Notes: generated by a model not told the origin, from the sequence alone. 64,000 bases of DNA from Lachnospiraceae bacterium (GCA_022793065.1 JAAWCE010000015.1:34515-98514); one strand, 5' to 3'; positions 54,376 to 62,497 are shown, counted from the stretch's first letter. Numbers and translations: made by a program.

Positions 54376-55512
54376 CTATTTCATAATGTAGAACTGATAA
54401 TGCAACAATAACCAGTTTGCACGAAACCATTTCATAATCTGCCAATATCCACAGCCTCGAAGACCATATTCCCTGATCAGATTAAATTTTGCCTGTAAAC
54501 TTCTTACATCTTCAAACCACACCTCATGGGCAATTCCATTGCTGACATAGGTAAAATAAGGACTCTCTGAAAGACTGTCAAACATAATTTCCGCTCCTTG
54601 TTCCACCGCAATGCGTACTGCCTGCACATTTCCTATGGTAACTGCTTTGGTCACTCCTCTTTCAAATGGAAGCGGCCAGTCATACCCGTAATTCGGAATC
54701 CCCAGATCAATTTTATCCGCGGGAATTTCCGTCAGCGCATATTCCACCACCCTGCGCACCTGATGAATGGGCGCTACCGCCATAGGCGGCCCGTAGGTAT
54801 AGCCCCATTCATATGTCATCAGCAGAACATGGTCCGCAGCCTCTCCAAGTTCCCTGTAATCTTTTCCCTGATATAAAAGCCCCGCTTGATCAGCGCTGGT
54901 TTTAGGTGCAAGCGCTATGGAAGTATGATATCCATTTGCACGCATGGTTTCCGCCACCTTCCATACAAATGTAGAAAACGCATCTCTGTCCTCCGCAAGA
55001 ATATACTCAAAATCAATGTCAACTCCTTCATATTCTTTCTCCGTCATGACTTCCAATAAATTTTGAATCAGTCTCTTCGAGTACTCGTCGCTGTTCACCA
55101 CCGAATGAATCAACTGATTGTTAAAATTTCCGTCAGGTCCAAAAGGCGTCAGTGTCAATATGGGCATGGTTCCAAAGCGCTTCGCCTCCGCAATCATCCA
55201 TGTATCATCTCCATGGGTGGGCGGCAGCAGTTCCCCCTCTCTTGTAAAACCATAGGAAAAAATCGGAAGCTCCGACAAATAGGGTAACGTCTGTTCCAAA
55301 ACCCATGGGCTGATAAAAGGATACGCATAACCGCTTACGGATATGGCTCTCTGGGCATTTCTATCATATTCGTTGATAAGAAGCGCCTGCCCTATGGCAA
55401 GTTTATAAGGATATTCCAGTTGATTATCAAATATAATTTGTTCTACATTGGCGCCAAATGCCGCCCCAATACTATCCACACTGTCTCCGGCCTTTACTAC
55501 ATAGATCTCCAT
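54376..55512 (-). CDS. LysM-GH18 glycosidase (SleL/YaaH-like)
   Basis: A 378-aa protein: an N-terminal LysM motif (MEIYVVKAGDSVDSIGAAFG, residues 1-50) that binds peptidoglycan, then a GH18 TIM barrel with the catalytic pattern GVDIDFEYI. This matches cortex-fragment lytic N-acetylglucosaminidases such as SleL. There is no signal peptide, as in SleL, which enters the spore coat from the mother cell. The ATG at 55510-55512 has GGAG seven bases upstream. Confidence 0.87.
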   Translation of the reverse strand: MEIYVVKAGDSVDSIGAAFGANVEQIIFDNQLEYPYKLAIGQALLINEYDRNAQRAISVSGYAYPFISPWVLEQTLPYLSELPIFSYGFTREGELLPPTHGDDTWMIAEAKRFGTMPILTLTPFGPDGNFNNQLIHSVVNSDEYSKRLIQNLLEVMTEKEYEGVDIDFEYILAEDRDAFSTFVWKVAETMRANGYHTSIALAPKTSADQAGLLYQGKDYRELGEAADHVLLMTYEWGYTYGPPMAVAPIHQVRRVVEYALTEIPADKIDLGIPNYGYDWPLPFERGVTKAVTIGNVQAVRIAVEQGAEIMFDSLSESPYFTYVSNGIAHEVWFEDVRSLQAKFNLIREYGLRGCGYWQIMKWFRANWLLLHYQFYIMK

Positions 55513-55610
55513 ACGCACGCTCCAAACTCTGCTCATTTTACACTATGCAGAATCGACGGCAATGGTTCTGTCATGGAACCGGCGCTTTTCCTAAACACTT
55601 CCAACTCTGA

Positions 55611-56255
55611 TTATGACACCTCCACGCCTGCCTGCTTACAGATCCCTAAAAGGCAGCAGACCTCACAATGAGGTTTGGTGCGGGCAGTGCACACAACTCT
55701 TCCGTGATCCACAAGACGATGACAGAAATCACTTCCTTCTTCCGGAGGTATTATTTTCCATAATGCCTTTTCCACTTTTCCCGGCTCCTTGATGCCATCC
55801 ACCAATCCCATTCGATTTGTCAAACGAATACAATGGGTATCCGTTACAATGGCCGGTTTCCCAAATACATCCCCCATAATCAAATTGGCGCTCTTCCTGC
55901 CCACACCGGGCAATGCCAGAAGTTTGTTAAAATCATCGGGCACCTTTCCTCCATATGTATCCCGAAGTATCTTCATACAAGCGCTAATGTCCCTTGCCTT
56001 ACTTTTTCCTAACCCGCATGGACGGACAATTTCCTCAATTTTTTCAACGGGCGCTTCCGCCAAAGCATTTACGTCAGGAAATTTCTCATACAATTTCTCT
56101 ACAATTACATTCACCCTTGCGTCCGTACATTGCGCCGCCAAACGCACGCTTACAAGAAGTTTCCACGCCTGGTCATAATCAAGAGTACAATCCGAATCAG
56201 GATACTCTTTCTTCAGCCGCTCAATGATTTCCAATGCTCTTTGTTTCTTTGTCAT
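55611..56255 (-). CDS. nth: endonuclease III
   Basis: Bifunctional DNA glycosylase/AP lyase for oxidised pyrimidines. The 214-aa protein has the helix-hairpin-helix LPGVGRKSANLIM with the catalytic lysine, the catalytic aspartate in VTDTHCIR and a C-terminal 4Fe-4S set (C-x7-C-x2-C-x5-C; the first gap is one longer than the classical x6). The ATG at 56253-56255 has GTGGAGG upstream. Confidence 0.94.
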   Translation of the reverse strand: MTKKQRALEIIERLKKEYPDSDCTLDYDQAWKLLVSVRLAAQCTDARVNVIVEKLYEKFPDVNALAEAPVEKIEEIVRPCGLGKSKARDISACMKILRDTYGGKVPDDFNKLLALPGVGRKSANLIMGDVFGKPAIVTDTHCIRLTNRMGLVDGIKEPGKVEKALWKIIPPEEGSDFCHRLVDHGRVVCTARTKPHCEVCCLLGICKQAGVEVS

Positions 56256-56452
56256 TTGTCCCTCCACTGTCTATATCATAAAATCCTCATCAGTTTATGC
56301 CCCATTTTCATTTCTTCAGAATCTTATCCTTCCTGTCTTCATTTTATCATTTGATCTCATTTTTTTCAATTCACAGTTTCTATTCTTTTTTTCCAATATT
56401 TAATATAGGTGATGCCAAATATCACATAAAATTTCATTATAAAACGCCGTAC

Positions 56453-57223
56453 TTATTTCTTGAAATAATTCACCGCTATCATTGCGATTCCCAATATTGT
56501 CAGAACAAATCCTGTAGCACGATTTAAAGTTACCGCGCTGGCTTTATTGGCAAACAGCGCGGCAATTTTTGCCCACAATAATGTAGACAGCACACAACAT
56601 ATCAGGCAAACAACATCCGGTAAACCGCCTATTGCAAAATGGCTGGCAGCGCCGGTCAAAGCCGTAAACGTCATAATGAATACACTGGTTCCAACCGCTG
56701 TCTTTAACTCATACCCCAGTATACCAGTCAAAAGCAGCAGCATCATCATGCCGCCTCCGGCTCCTATAAAACCACAGATAAACCCAACAATCATTCCACT
56801 TACCACGGACTGAATCATTCTCTTTCGGGCGTTGACCGTTTCCATGGTTTCCTTCGTTGTCATAACAGGCTTTACAATAAATTTAATTCCTAATAAAAGA
56901 GTCATAAACATTGAGAAACTTCCCATTGTAGTATTAGGTACTAAGCTTGCCGCCCAACTTCCAATCAGTGTAAACAATAATACATTTATCATCATCACCA
57001 AACCATTGCTAATATCCAGATTTTTATTTTTGCCATAGGTATAAGCGCTGACGGCACTGGCCAGAACATCGCTTGCCAGTGCAATTCCCACTGCTTCATA
57101 TGCCGGAATGTGTAAAAATGTAATCAGCATGGGACTGATCACCGCCGCTGCGCTCATCCCTGCGAATCCGGTTCCCAAACCAGCGCCAATTCCCGCAATA
57201 AAACAAATTAATAATTCATACAT
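56453..57223 (-). CDS. TauE/SafE family membrane transporter
   Basis: A 256-aa protein with about eight membrane helices, TauE/SafE (DUF81) pattern: AGIGAGLGTGFAGMSAAAVI near the start and the repeat FICGFIGAGGGMMMLLLL in the second half. The family exports or imports sulfonates and related anions; substrate not predictable. The ATG at 57221-57223 has GAGAG seven bases upstream. Confidence 0.85.
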   Translation of the reverse strand: MYELLICFIAGIGAGLGTGFAGMSAAAVISPMLITFLHIPAYEAVGIALASDVLASAVSAYTYGKNKNLDISNGLVMMINVLLFTLIGSWAASLVPNTTMGSFSMFMTLLLGIKFIVKPVMTTKETMETVNARKRMIQSVVSGMIVGFICGFIGAGGGMMMLLLLTGILGYELKTAVGTSVFIMTFTALTGAASHFAIGGLPDVVCLICCVLSTLLWAKIAALFANKASAVTLNRATGFVLTILGIAMIAVNYFKK

Positions 57224-57386
57224 ACTATCACTCTCTTTCACATAGATTCTTTTGAAATCATTTACCTTTATTTAAAAACTGTTGTATATTTTTCAGCAAA
57301 TGTTGACTGTATCTTTTTATTTAATCAACTATTATAAACTCTCATTAAAAAAAGTCAAGACAATCATTTACTTCCCTATTTTAAAA

Positions 57387-57415
57387 TTGATTCACCTAAA
57401 AAAATATGGTAAACT
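57387..57415 (+). promoter_or_regulatory. promoter of the DUF3781-GNAT pair
   Basis: -35 TTGATT (57387-57392), 17-base spacer, -10 TAAACT (57410-57415), 88 bases before the DUF3781 start. The leader holds an inverted repeat TTTGCGT/ACGCAAA. Confidence 0.55.
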
Positions 57416-57502
57416 ATTGATACATAAAGCCTTTGCGTCAACGCTTTATTTCATATACGCAAAAGCAAAGTTATTGGCAAAAATCTGACGGAGGTTTTGG
57501 GC

Positions 57503-57763
57503 ATGAATGATTTCATTGAAAATATACATAAACTTCATACAACAGAAATGGGTAAAGTTCGTATTCAAAGAAATCTCTCCATTGATACGGATGACATTGT
57601 ATTGTGGTGTAAAGCAAAAATATTAAATGAATCCGCAGAAATTGAAAGAAAAGGGAAAAATTGGTATGTAACAATCAATCATTACATCTTTACCATAAAT
57701 GCTCATAGCTATACCATCATCACAGCACACAAAACAAAAAATGAGAAAAGAGATACAATATGA
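57503..57763 (+). CDS. DUF3781 domain protein
   Basis: An 86-aa protein of the DUF3781 family (NIHKLHTTEMGKVRIQRNLS, then DIVLWCKAKIL). The family has no established function. The ATG at 57503 has ACGGAGG eight bases upstream. Its stop overlaps the start of the GNAT gene by 4 bases (ATGA), so they are translated together. Marks the start of the A+T-rich accessory part. Confidence 0.8.
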   Translation: MNDFIENIHKLHTTEMGKVRIQRNLSIDTDDIVLWCKAKILNESAEIERKGKNWYVTINHYIFTINAHSYTIITAHKTKNEKRDTI

Positions 57764-58257
57764 TCATACGAAAAGCAGAACTAAAAGACCTGGAAAGTCT
57801 TTTACATATTTATAATTATGAAATAATAAACGGAACCGCTACCTTTGATATTTTCCCAAAAAGTATAGAAGAATGGAATATATGGTATTTAAGCCATAAC
57901 ACGTCTCATCACCCTCTATATGTAGCGGAATTAGACGGACAGCAGATCGGCGGATTTGTTTCCCTTTCTTCTTACCGCAGCAAAGAAGCCTACAAAAATA
58001 CCGTGGAATTATCTCTCTATGTTTCACCTGAATACAGACAACATGGAATCGCCACTCAACTTATGGACTTTATCATACGCCTGGCCAGAGAAGAGTCTCA
58101 AATCCATACCATTGTCTCCGTCATTACAAGTAATAATAAAATAAGCATTATGTTACATCAAAAATTTGGATTTCAATACTGCGGAACACTCCGAGAAATT
58201 GGATTTAAAATGGGAGAATATTTGAATGTTGACAATTACCAGTTAATTGTTCACTAA
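57760..58257 (+). CDS. GNAT acetyltransferase of the phosphinothricin/Pat type
   Basis: A 165-aa acetyltransferase: MIIRKAELKDLESLLHIYNY, FVSLSSYRSKEAYKNTVELS (the segment typical of Pat/Bar enzymes) and YVSPEYRQHGIATQLMDF with the acetyl-CoA loop RQHGIA. Related enzymes acetylate phosphinothricin, methionine sulfoximine or other small amines; the substrate here is unknown. Coupled to the DUF3781 gene. Confidence 0.85.
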   Translation: MIIRKAELKDLESLLHIYNYEIINGTATFDIFPKSIEEWNIWYLSHNTSHHPLYVAELDGQQIGGFVSLSSYRSKEAYKNTVELSLYVSPEYRQHGIATQLMDFIIRLAREESQIHTIVSVITSNNKISIMLHQKFGFQYCGTLREIGFKMGEYLNVDNYQLIVH

Positions 58258-58417
58258 TCAGCACGCGGAGACACAATCCAATATTCTTCTACATCAGCTT
58301 TTTCATCGGATAAAGAATAAAGTATTTTGGAAAGAAGTCACAACATCTGCGTTTTATATTTATTTATATTAGGCATATTTCATATCAATTTGCGAATACT
58401 ATCCATGAGGTGAAAAT

Positions 58418-58564
58418 ATGGATAAGAAAACACAGGAACAGATTCAAAAACAGAAGAATCATGATAAATTCAATAGTATAACTCAAAAAGTCACACCTGA
58501 AAATCAGAATCAGACACACAATTCCAGAAAAGAAGGTATACAGCCGATAAATCAGAAAAGATAG
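58418..58564 (+). CDS. 48-aa polar peptide
   Basis: A short gene that is easy to miss: ATG at 58418 with GAGGTGAAAAT upstream, 48 codons, then a strong terminator starting at its last stop-codon base. The peptide is rich in Gln, Asn and Lys (MDKKTQEQIQKQKNHDKFNS, closing with HNSRKEGIQPINQKR) and has no hydrophobic segment. It is likely disordered or nucleic-acid-binding; it recalls small spore or regulatory peptides but I do not recognise it. Good signals at both ends support expression. Confidence 0.65.
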   Translation: MDKKTQEQIQKQKNHDKFNSITQKVTPENQNQTHNSRKEGIQPINQKR

Positions 58565-58590
58565 AGTCCGCCAAATGGCGGCTCTTTTTT
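58564..58590 (+). terminator. intrinsic terminator of the 48-aa peptide gene
   Basis: GAGtCCGCC-AAAT-GGCGGCTC (8 bp with a 1-base bulge) followed by TTTTTT, beginning at the last base of the stop codon. Confidence 0.85.
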
Positions 58591-58629
58591 GTGTCATATT
58601 TTCTTTTTCTGATACATTTCATTCACGAT

Positions 58630-58996
58630 TCAGTAAAAATGGAGCGTGAATGGTAAGTATTGCTGTCTTCCATCTCCACAGTTATAAACAATAGCAAAAT
58701 CACAGCTATGCGTTCAACTTTATCTATTGCATCTTTTATTATATGACGAATTTCATCTGGAGTATAATTTTCGTCATCATCATTTATTCCAGGTCAAAAT
58801 CGAAATCAAATCCAATGTTAGATTTTCTATCATAAGTACTCATATTTCGACTTGAACTGCCCATAAGTCTGAAATGAAAAGTGAAATAATCTACCACAAA
58901 ATCTTGTACTTCGTGAATAATTTGGATTAATTCGTTTTTAACTGGTTGTGTAAGCGAAATCTGTATGATTGGGAAGAGGGTTTTGCCTTCTTGCCT
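58630..58996 (-). pseudogene. decayed nucleotidyltransferase-like gene (three frames)
   Basis: No intact frame, but three consecutive minus-strand pieces read as one protein. Piece 1 (58996 down to about 58793) encodes IIHEVQDFVVDYFTFHFRLM, then GSSSRNMSTYDRKSN and GFDFDFDLE. Piece 2, in the next frame, gives INDDDENYTPDEIRHIIKDA (about 58790-58710). Piece 3, in the third frame, gives SCDFAIVYNCGDGRQQYL and ends at 58630. The GSSSRN followed by a DxD run resembles the active site of nucleotidyltransferase-fold proteins; that assignment is an inference. At least two frameshifts and a small deletion between pieces 2 and 3 are needed. The start is missing. Confidence 0.65.
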
Positions 58997-59083
58997 TTAT
59001 TTTTGCCAATGATAATTATACTCTAAGAAATCAACAAAGGCAAATCATATAATTATCCGCCTTTTATCGCTGTCTTATTAATA

Positions 59084-60163
59084 TTAGTCATCATAATATG
59101 TATTGCAAACGCCATTGTTATTCAATTCAGAAACCATTTTATCTAATCTGGATTTCCAAAATTGCCTAAACCATTTTGTTCTACCAAACCATTTCACCAA
59201 TGTAGGACTAATTGCATAATAACATTTTATAAATAATCTACCATACCATGTAGTATTAAGGGTATAGTCTCTAAATCTTCTAAGCGTCCATACCTGCGGA
59301 CAATCATAAGAGCCATATATACATGTTGCAATATAGCAGTACCCTCTTACTACAGGTGCCTCATATGATGAATCATATTCTCTTATCTTAGAGGCATATT
59401 TGTCAATTTCCTGTTGTACAGAGGCCCTAGTATCACCAATACCACTGTTGCAAAAAATTGTAAAATCATATGAAAATACTTTCCTAAAAGATAAAGCATG
59501 CTTCCAACTACTAACCACAATTTCCTTAACAGCATTATTTTGAGGATATTGTTCCAATAACTGGTCACCAAAATTGTACAATATACCTGCAATTGCAAAA
59601 ACCGCATAATTGTAACTTTGGCATACTGTTGTTTGCCTTCTGAATTTTTGAAAATAAGACCTGTATGAATTAAACAAAGATGTTGACAATTCATACAACT
59701 TTTCTTGCATCTCCTTAATATAAATTATCGCCTCTTCGTCCGGCAAACTATTTTTTAACAACTCTACAGATACACCAAGACTATTTCTCATCTGAATCGC
59801 TTTACCAGGTATATCACAAGTTTTTGTTTGCATTACAGAATAATATGTACTATAAAAATTCGCCTCCCAATTATTTGGCTGCCCTTCCAATACCAGCGTA
59901 TAAAATTTCTCTGCCTTTTCAACATCAACGTTATTTTTTGATTTACGAGCAAGTACCAAATAATCATTTGATTTATCTGCGGATGTAATATTAATTGTAT
60001 TTCCACCACTTTGAATATTAACTGTATTATTTATATTATAATTATTAATTGCTTTTTCAGTAATAAAAGCTGTACCACAATATTTACAAATCCCTGCTTC
60101 TTTTGTATCATCTATTTCTATGTTCGCACCACATTGAGTACATTTTGCTGCTACTAATGCCAT
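59084..60163 (-). CDS. zinc-ribbon protein with C-terminal CFI-box domain
   Basis: A 359-aa protein. An N-terminal zinc ribbon (KCTQCGANIEIDDTKEAGIC, then KYCGTAF; residues 7-33) is followed by an Asn/Thr-rich linker, a helical middle part that may be repeat-like (DYLVLARKSKNNVDVEKAEK) and a C-terminal CFI-box-type segment (GYCYIATCIYGSYDCPQVWT, LRRFRDYTLNTTWYGR, YYAISPTLVKWFG). No membrane segment. CFI-box ends occur on diverse stress or membrane-associated proteins; function unknown. The ATG at 60161-60163 has GGGAGGG upstream. Codon use is more A+T-rich than the core genes. Confidence 0.75.
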   Translation of the reverse strand: MALVAAKCTQCGANIEIDDTKEAGICKYCGTAFITEKAINNYNINNTVNIQSGGNTINITSADKSNDYLVLARKSKNNVDVEKAEKFYTLVLEGQPNNWEANFYSTYYSVMQTKTCDIPGKAIQMRNSLGVSVELLKNSLPDEEAIIYIKEMQEKLYELSTSLFNSYRSYFQKFRRQTTVCQSYNYAVFAIAGILYNFGDQLLEQYPQNNAVKEIVVSSWKHALSFRKVFSYDFTIFCNSGIGDTRASVQQEIDKYASKIREYDSSYEAPVVRGYCYIATCIYGSYDCPQVWTLRRFRDYTLNTTWYGRLFIKCYYAISPTLVKWFGRTKWFRQFWKSRLDKMVSELNNNGVCNTYYDD

Positions 60164-60271
60164 GACAGAAACCCTCCCATGAGATATTTTACAGTCATTA
60201 TATCTCATAAACGAACTAATTTCTACAATTTTCTTTTCCTAAAACAAAAAACTGAAGTTAATCAATCCTTT

Positions 60272-60544
60272 TTATTCATCAAATAAATCTGAATGTGTCC
60301 CCGTCCTAGAAAGTGCTAAATATTCACCATTATAACGATAAATCAATAAACAATTTGGCGTAATATGACATTCTTTAAAACCTATATAACTCCCTTTTCA
60401 ATCGTGATCCTAATTCTTTATAGGTAACGCTGCCAAAATTGCTAATGTAGCCACAATGGATTTTAACAAATTCATATTAAGACCACGTTCGACACATCTT
60501 TTATACTCTATCTTAAACTGTCCAGATTCTTTTACTTTCAACAT
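60272..60544 (-). pseudogene. YafQ-family toxin gene with two in-frame stop codons
   Basis: Full-length reading in one frame (91 codons) from ATG 60542-60544, preceded by TGGAGGAATAAC. It reads MLKVKESGQFKIEYKRCVER ... LPIKN-stop-DHD-stop-KGSYIGFKECHITPN ... RTGTHSDLFDE. The DH, KGSYIGF-ECHI and RTGxHSDLF motifs identify a YafQ ribosome-dependent mRNA interferase of the RelE superfamily. The premature stops are TAG at 60410-60412 and TGA at 60398-60400. In addition the usual PDWLLIY motif reads PNCLLIY, which removes the catalytic Asp and Trp positions. The toxin is inactivated. Confidence 0.8.
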
Positions 60545-60559
60545 TGTTATTCCTCCAGA

Positions 60560-60610
60560 CTAATAGGTCATTTTGTAATTAGTGTTAGATTCAAATTATT
60601 CTCTTGTCAT
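60560..60610 (-). pseudogene. remnant of the DinJ/RelB antitoxin gene
   Basis: AAGGAG-led ATG at 60608-60610 gives M-T-R-E-stop, and the same frame continues F-E-S-N-T-N-Y-K-M-T-Y-stop, ending 15 bases before the yafQ start. SNTNYKMTY resembles the C-terminus of DinJ antitoxins. The gene therefore looks like its two ends joined after loss of the ~70-codon middle. The usual antitoxin-then-toxin order and spacing are preserved. Confidence 0.6.
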
Positions 60611-60656
60611 ATTTATAATTCTCCTTTTCGTTTTTATGGAATTAAAATTGCAAAGT

Positions 60657-61059
60657 CCTTGATAATTCAATAGACTTTACACCCTGTTTGTGGCATTTTA
60701 TGTGGTTGTCAGACTATGCTAATTTTTGTAACTTTTCGCCGTGTTCTGCAATAACTTTTTTCATGATTTCAATATCGGCCTGTATTTCTGGAACTGCTTT
60801 TTCATATTTCTTTGCTGCTGGTACATAATTTTCAGCCAAAAATACTTATGTTTTTATCTGTGATATTTTCATTATGTAACTTTAAGGCGCAAATATCTTG
60901 TTTTATATCTCTAATATCATCTTTTAGTTGTTGCAATTCTGCATGTAATACAACTTATAATTTTGTGTTTAACAATTCTAAAATTGCTAATAACATTTCA
61001 TTATCTGATTACCTGTAGTTTACCACATTTAGGATACAAAGTCTATTCAATTATTAAGG
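60657..61059. mobile_element. 403-bp segment bounded by 22-bp inverted repeats (MITE-like)
   Basis: Left arm CCTTGATAATTCAATAGACT+TT (60657-60678) and right arm 61038-61059 are inverted copies with 20/22 matches; similarity continues for a few bases on each side. The segment contains only a broken coiled-coil gene. Such size and ends suit a miniature inverted-repeat element or a transposed cassette, but no transposase or clear target duplication was identified. Confidence 0.45.
60714..61005 (-). pseudogene. decayed small coiled-coil protein gene
   Basis: Minus strand reading: EMLLAILELLNTKL-stop-VVLHAELQQLKDDIRDIKQD, then ICALKLHNENITDKNISI, a frameshift near 60840, and LAENYVPAAKKYEKAVPEIQ followed by ADIEIMKKVIAEHGEKLQKL ending at 60714. 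One in-frame stop and one frameshift interrupt an otherwise continuous ~95-residue coiled coil. Coiled-coil proteins of this form seem common in Clostridia; function unknown. It lies wholly inside the 22-bp inverted repeats. Confidence 0.6.
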
Positions 61060-61089
61060 TATTTTGTTATGGTTAAACCAGGAGCAGAC

Positions 61090-61119
61090 TTGCAATTAGC
61101 ATATAGTTTCGAGTATAAT
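61090..61119 (+). promoter_or_regulatory. promoter of the 61148-61775 gene pair
   Basis: -35 TTGCAA (61090-61095), 18-base spacer, -10 TATAAT (61114-61119), about 28 bases before the start codon. Confidence 0.55.
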
Positions 61120-61147
61120 TAATTTAAGCGCATGGAGAGTGGAAAAC

Positions 61148-61471
61148 ATGGACGAGAAATTCAAAGCATTTGAAATGTGGTTTCTAAAGCGAAAAGCTGT
61201 ATGGGAGCAAAAAGGCATATTTGTAGAAGCGGCAGAATTAAGCGGTACAGCACATCAATACTGGATAAAAGTATATTCAGAAAACGGACTTGGAAACATA
61301 GTGTTATATGAAAGTAACGGATACTATTGGGTCGATTTTGAAGCTGCCAATTATAATCTCAATCTTGAAAAGGATGCCATTTTTTGCAAAGGGAATATTG
61401 AGTTTGAAAATGAGCAGGATCTTTTTAGATGTGAGCAGGAATTTATAAGACACATTTCTCGCAAAGAATAA
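61148..61471 (+). CDS. hypothetical protein, first of a small pair
   Basis: A 107-aa acidic soluble protein (MDEKFKAFEMWFLKRKAVWE, then NIVLYESNGYYWVDFEAANY). No recognised domain. ATG at 61148 with GGAGAG eight bases upstream; a GTG at 61139 is a weaker option. Followed at once by an AAGGAGG site for the next gene. Small paired acidic proteins in A+T-rich islands are often immunity proteins of toxin systems, but nothing here shows that directly. Confidence 0.65.
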   Translation: MDEKFKAFEMWFLKRKAVWEQKGIFVEAAELSGTAHQYWIKVYSENGLGNIVLYESNGYYWVDFEAANYNLNLEKDAIFCKGNIEFENEQDLFRCEQEFIRHISRKE

Positions 61472-61526
61472 GGAGGATAAAATCCAAAATATATATGTCC
61501 CAGAGCACCTAGAAAAAACTCTGGTT

Positions 61527-61775
61527 ATGATACAAGCTGCATTTCCTAACGGAATAAATAAGGAACAATATTTTTCTTTATTATATCTTCTATATGATTA
61601 TATGTGCGATGAAAATTTAGCAATCGTGATGTCATATATCACAGGAAAGAAAATTGTAACTGTAACAAATGATATTTGGCGCTTAAATCAAAGAACTATT
61701 GAAAGTAGTTGCCTTTTAGATACAAAAGATAGGTTGATGAAATTGGGATTTGCATCATGGGTCAACGATATTTGA
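61527..61775 (+). CDS. hypothetical protein with a probable lost start codon
   Basis: From the first standard start (ATG 61527) this encodes 82 aa (MIQAAFPNGINKEQYFSLLY, LLYDYMCDENLAIVMSYITG). That ATG has no ribosome-binding site. A perfect AAGGAGG lies at 61470-61476, five bases before an in-frame ATC (61482-61484), from which 15 more sensible codons (QNIYVPEHLEKTLV) lead into the gene. The original start was probably an ATG at 61482. Unless ATC is used, translation should be weak. The 3' end abuts an IS fragment. No domain recognised. Confidence 0.55.
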   Translation: MIQAAFPNGINKEQYFSLLYLLYDYMCDENLAIVMSYITGKKIVTVTNDIWRLNQRTIESSCLLDTKDRLMKLGFASWVNDI

Positions 61776-62079
61776 AATAAACCACTACCAGAATGATTTC
61801 TTCTTCAGATTTTTCCATTTGGGAAAGAGCTTCCTGAAGGAAATGGCTATCCGTATGTATATTTTTATCAAACTGATAATCCGTCACTACTGAGCCATTT
61901 TTGCCAACGGTTTCTTCCATGTTGGCTATGTAGCCCCTGTAAAGCTTACCTGATTTATTTCTGTAGGCGGCATCCGGATCGGATGGATTTTGAAGTGCCG
62001 ACCTGAAAAACAAGATATATACGATATAAAACCAAAAGGATTGCAGAAGACGCTGATTTAATATCTTCAAATATTTCAA
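61762..62079 (-). pseudogene. IS1182-type transposase fragment
   Basis: The minus strand encodes NPSDPDAAYRNKSGKLYRGY, then IANMEETVGKNGSVVTDYQF and KNIHTDSHFLQEALSQMEKS. This is the internal DDE-domain part of IS1182-family transposases, which normally continues into LVVDGAYSG. Here it breaks off at about 61782 within that motif, and the front is replaced by unrelated hydrophobic codons before about residue 28. Both ends of the element are gone. It marks a past insertion against the 61527-61775 gene. Confidence 0.7.
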
Positions 62080-62300
62080 ATTAAGTCCCCCTTCGTTTTA
62101 ATGAAAGCGCTTGCACCATCTTTCTCCAAAACTTGCTTCATATATCCTACGAATTTCGTTCTTTTCCTGTTCATCAGTTATCCTTCCAGGATATCTTATG
62201 ATAAACGATAATTATATAATAACCATTGCCAACACTAATTATTGCACAAATTATTTTTTTGATAAAACAAATATTTGAGGTATCCAAAAATGAAAATATA
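62080..62300. other. A+T-rich spacer with a degenerate coding trace
   Basis: Between the transposase fragment and the XRE remnant. The minus strand can be read as GRITDEQEKNEIRRIYEASF followed by GERWCKRFH and a stop at 62098-62100, which looks protein-like but has no convincing start. No promoter or terminator is evident. Confidence 0.35.
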
Positions 62301-62497
62301 ATACTTAATAACACTTTAAAATCTAAATCACAGTATTGGTTGTCCAAAAAACAGACATTGCTGCGTCTACACTAAATAACTTGTGTAATAATAAGACATC
62401 AAGTATACAGTTTTCTGTATTGGATAAAATTTGTGATGCTCTTAATTGTGACGTATCAGATATTCTAGTGCATGGAAAAAGCAATACTCCTCAATAA
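62301..62497 (+). pseudogene. XRE-family regulator gene with frameshift
   Basis: Plus strand: ILNNTLKSKSQYWLSKK, then a run of six A (62346-62351) where the frame must change, then TDIAASTLNNLCNNKTSSIQ and FSVLDKICDALNCDVSDILV ending at 62497. This is a Cro/C1-type helix-turn-helix. The N-terminus lacks a start codon and the A run causes a one-base shift, so it is broken. Such regulators often accompany toxin-antitoxin or mobile genes. Confidence 0.65.

Noticed and set aside
58385..58597. A hydrophobic 70-codon minus-strand frame
   Set aside because: It lies opposite the 48-aa peptide gene, which has a good ribosome-binding site and a terminator. The hydrophobic reading is the usual shadow of Lys/Gln/Asn codons.
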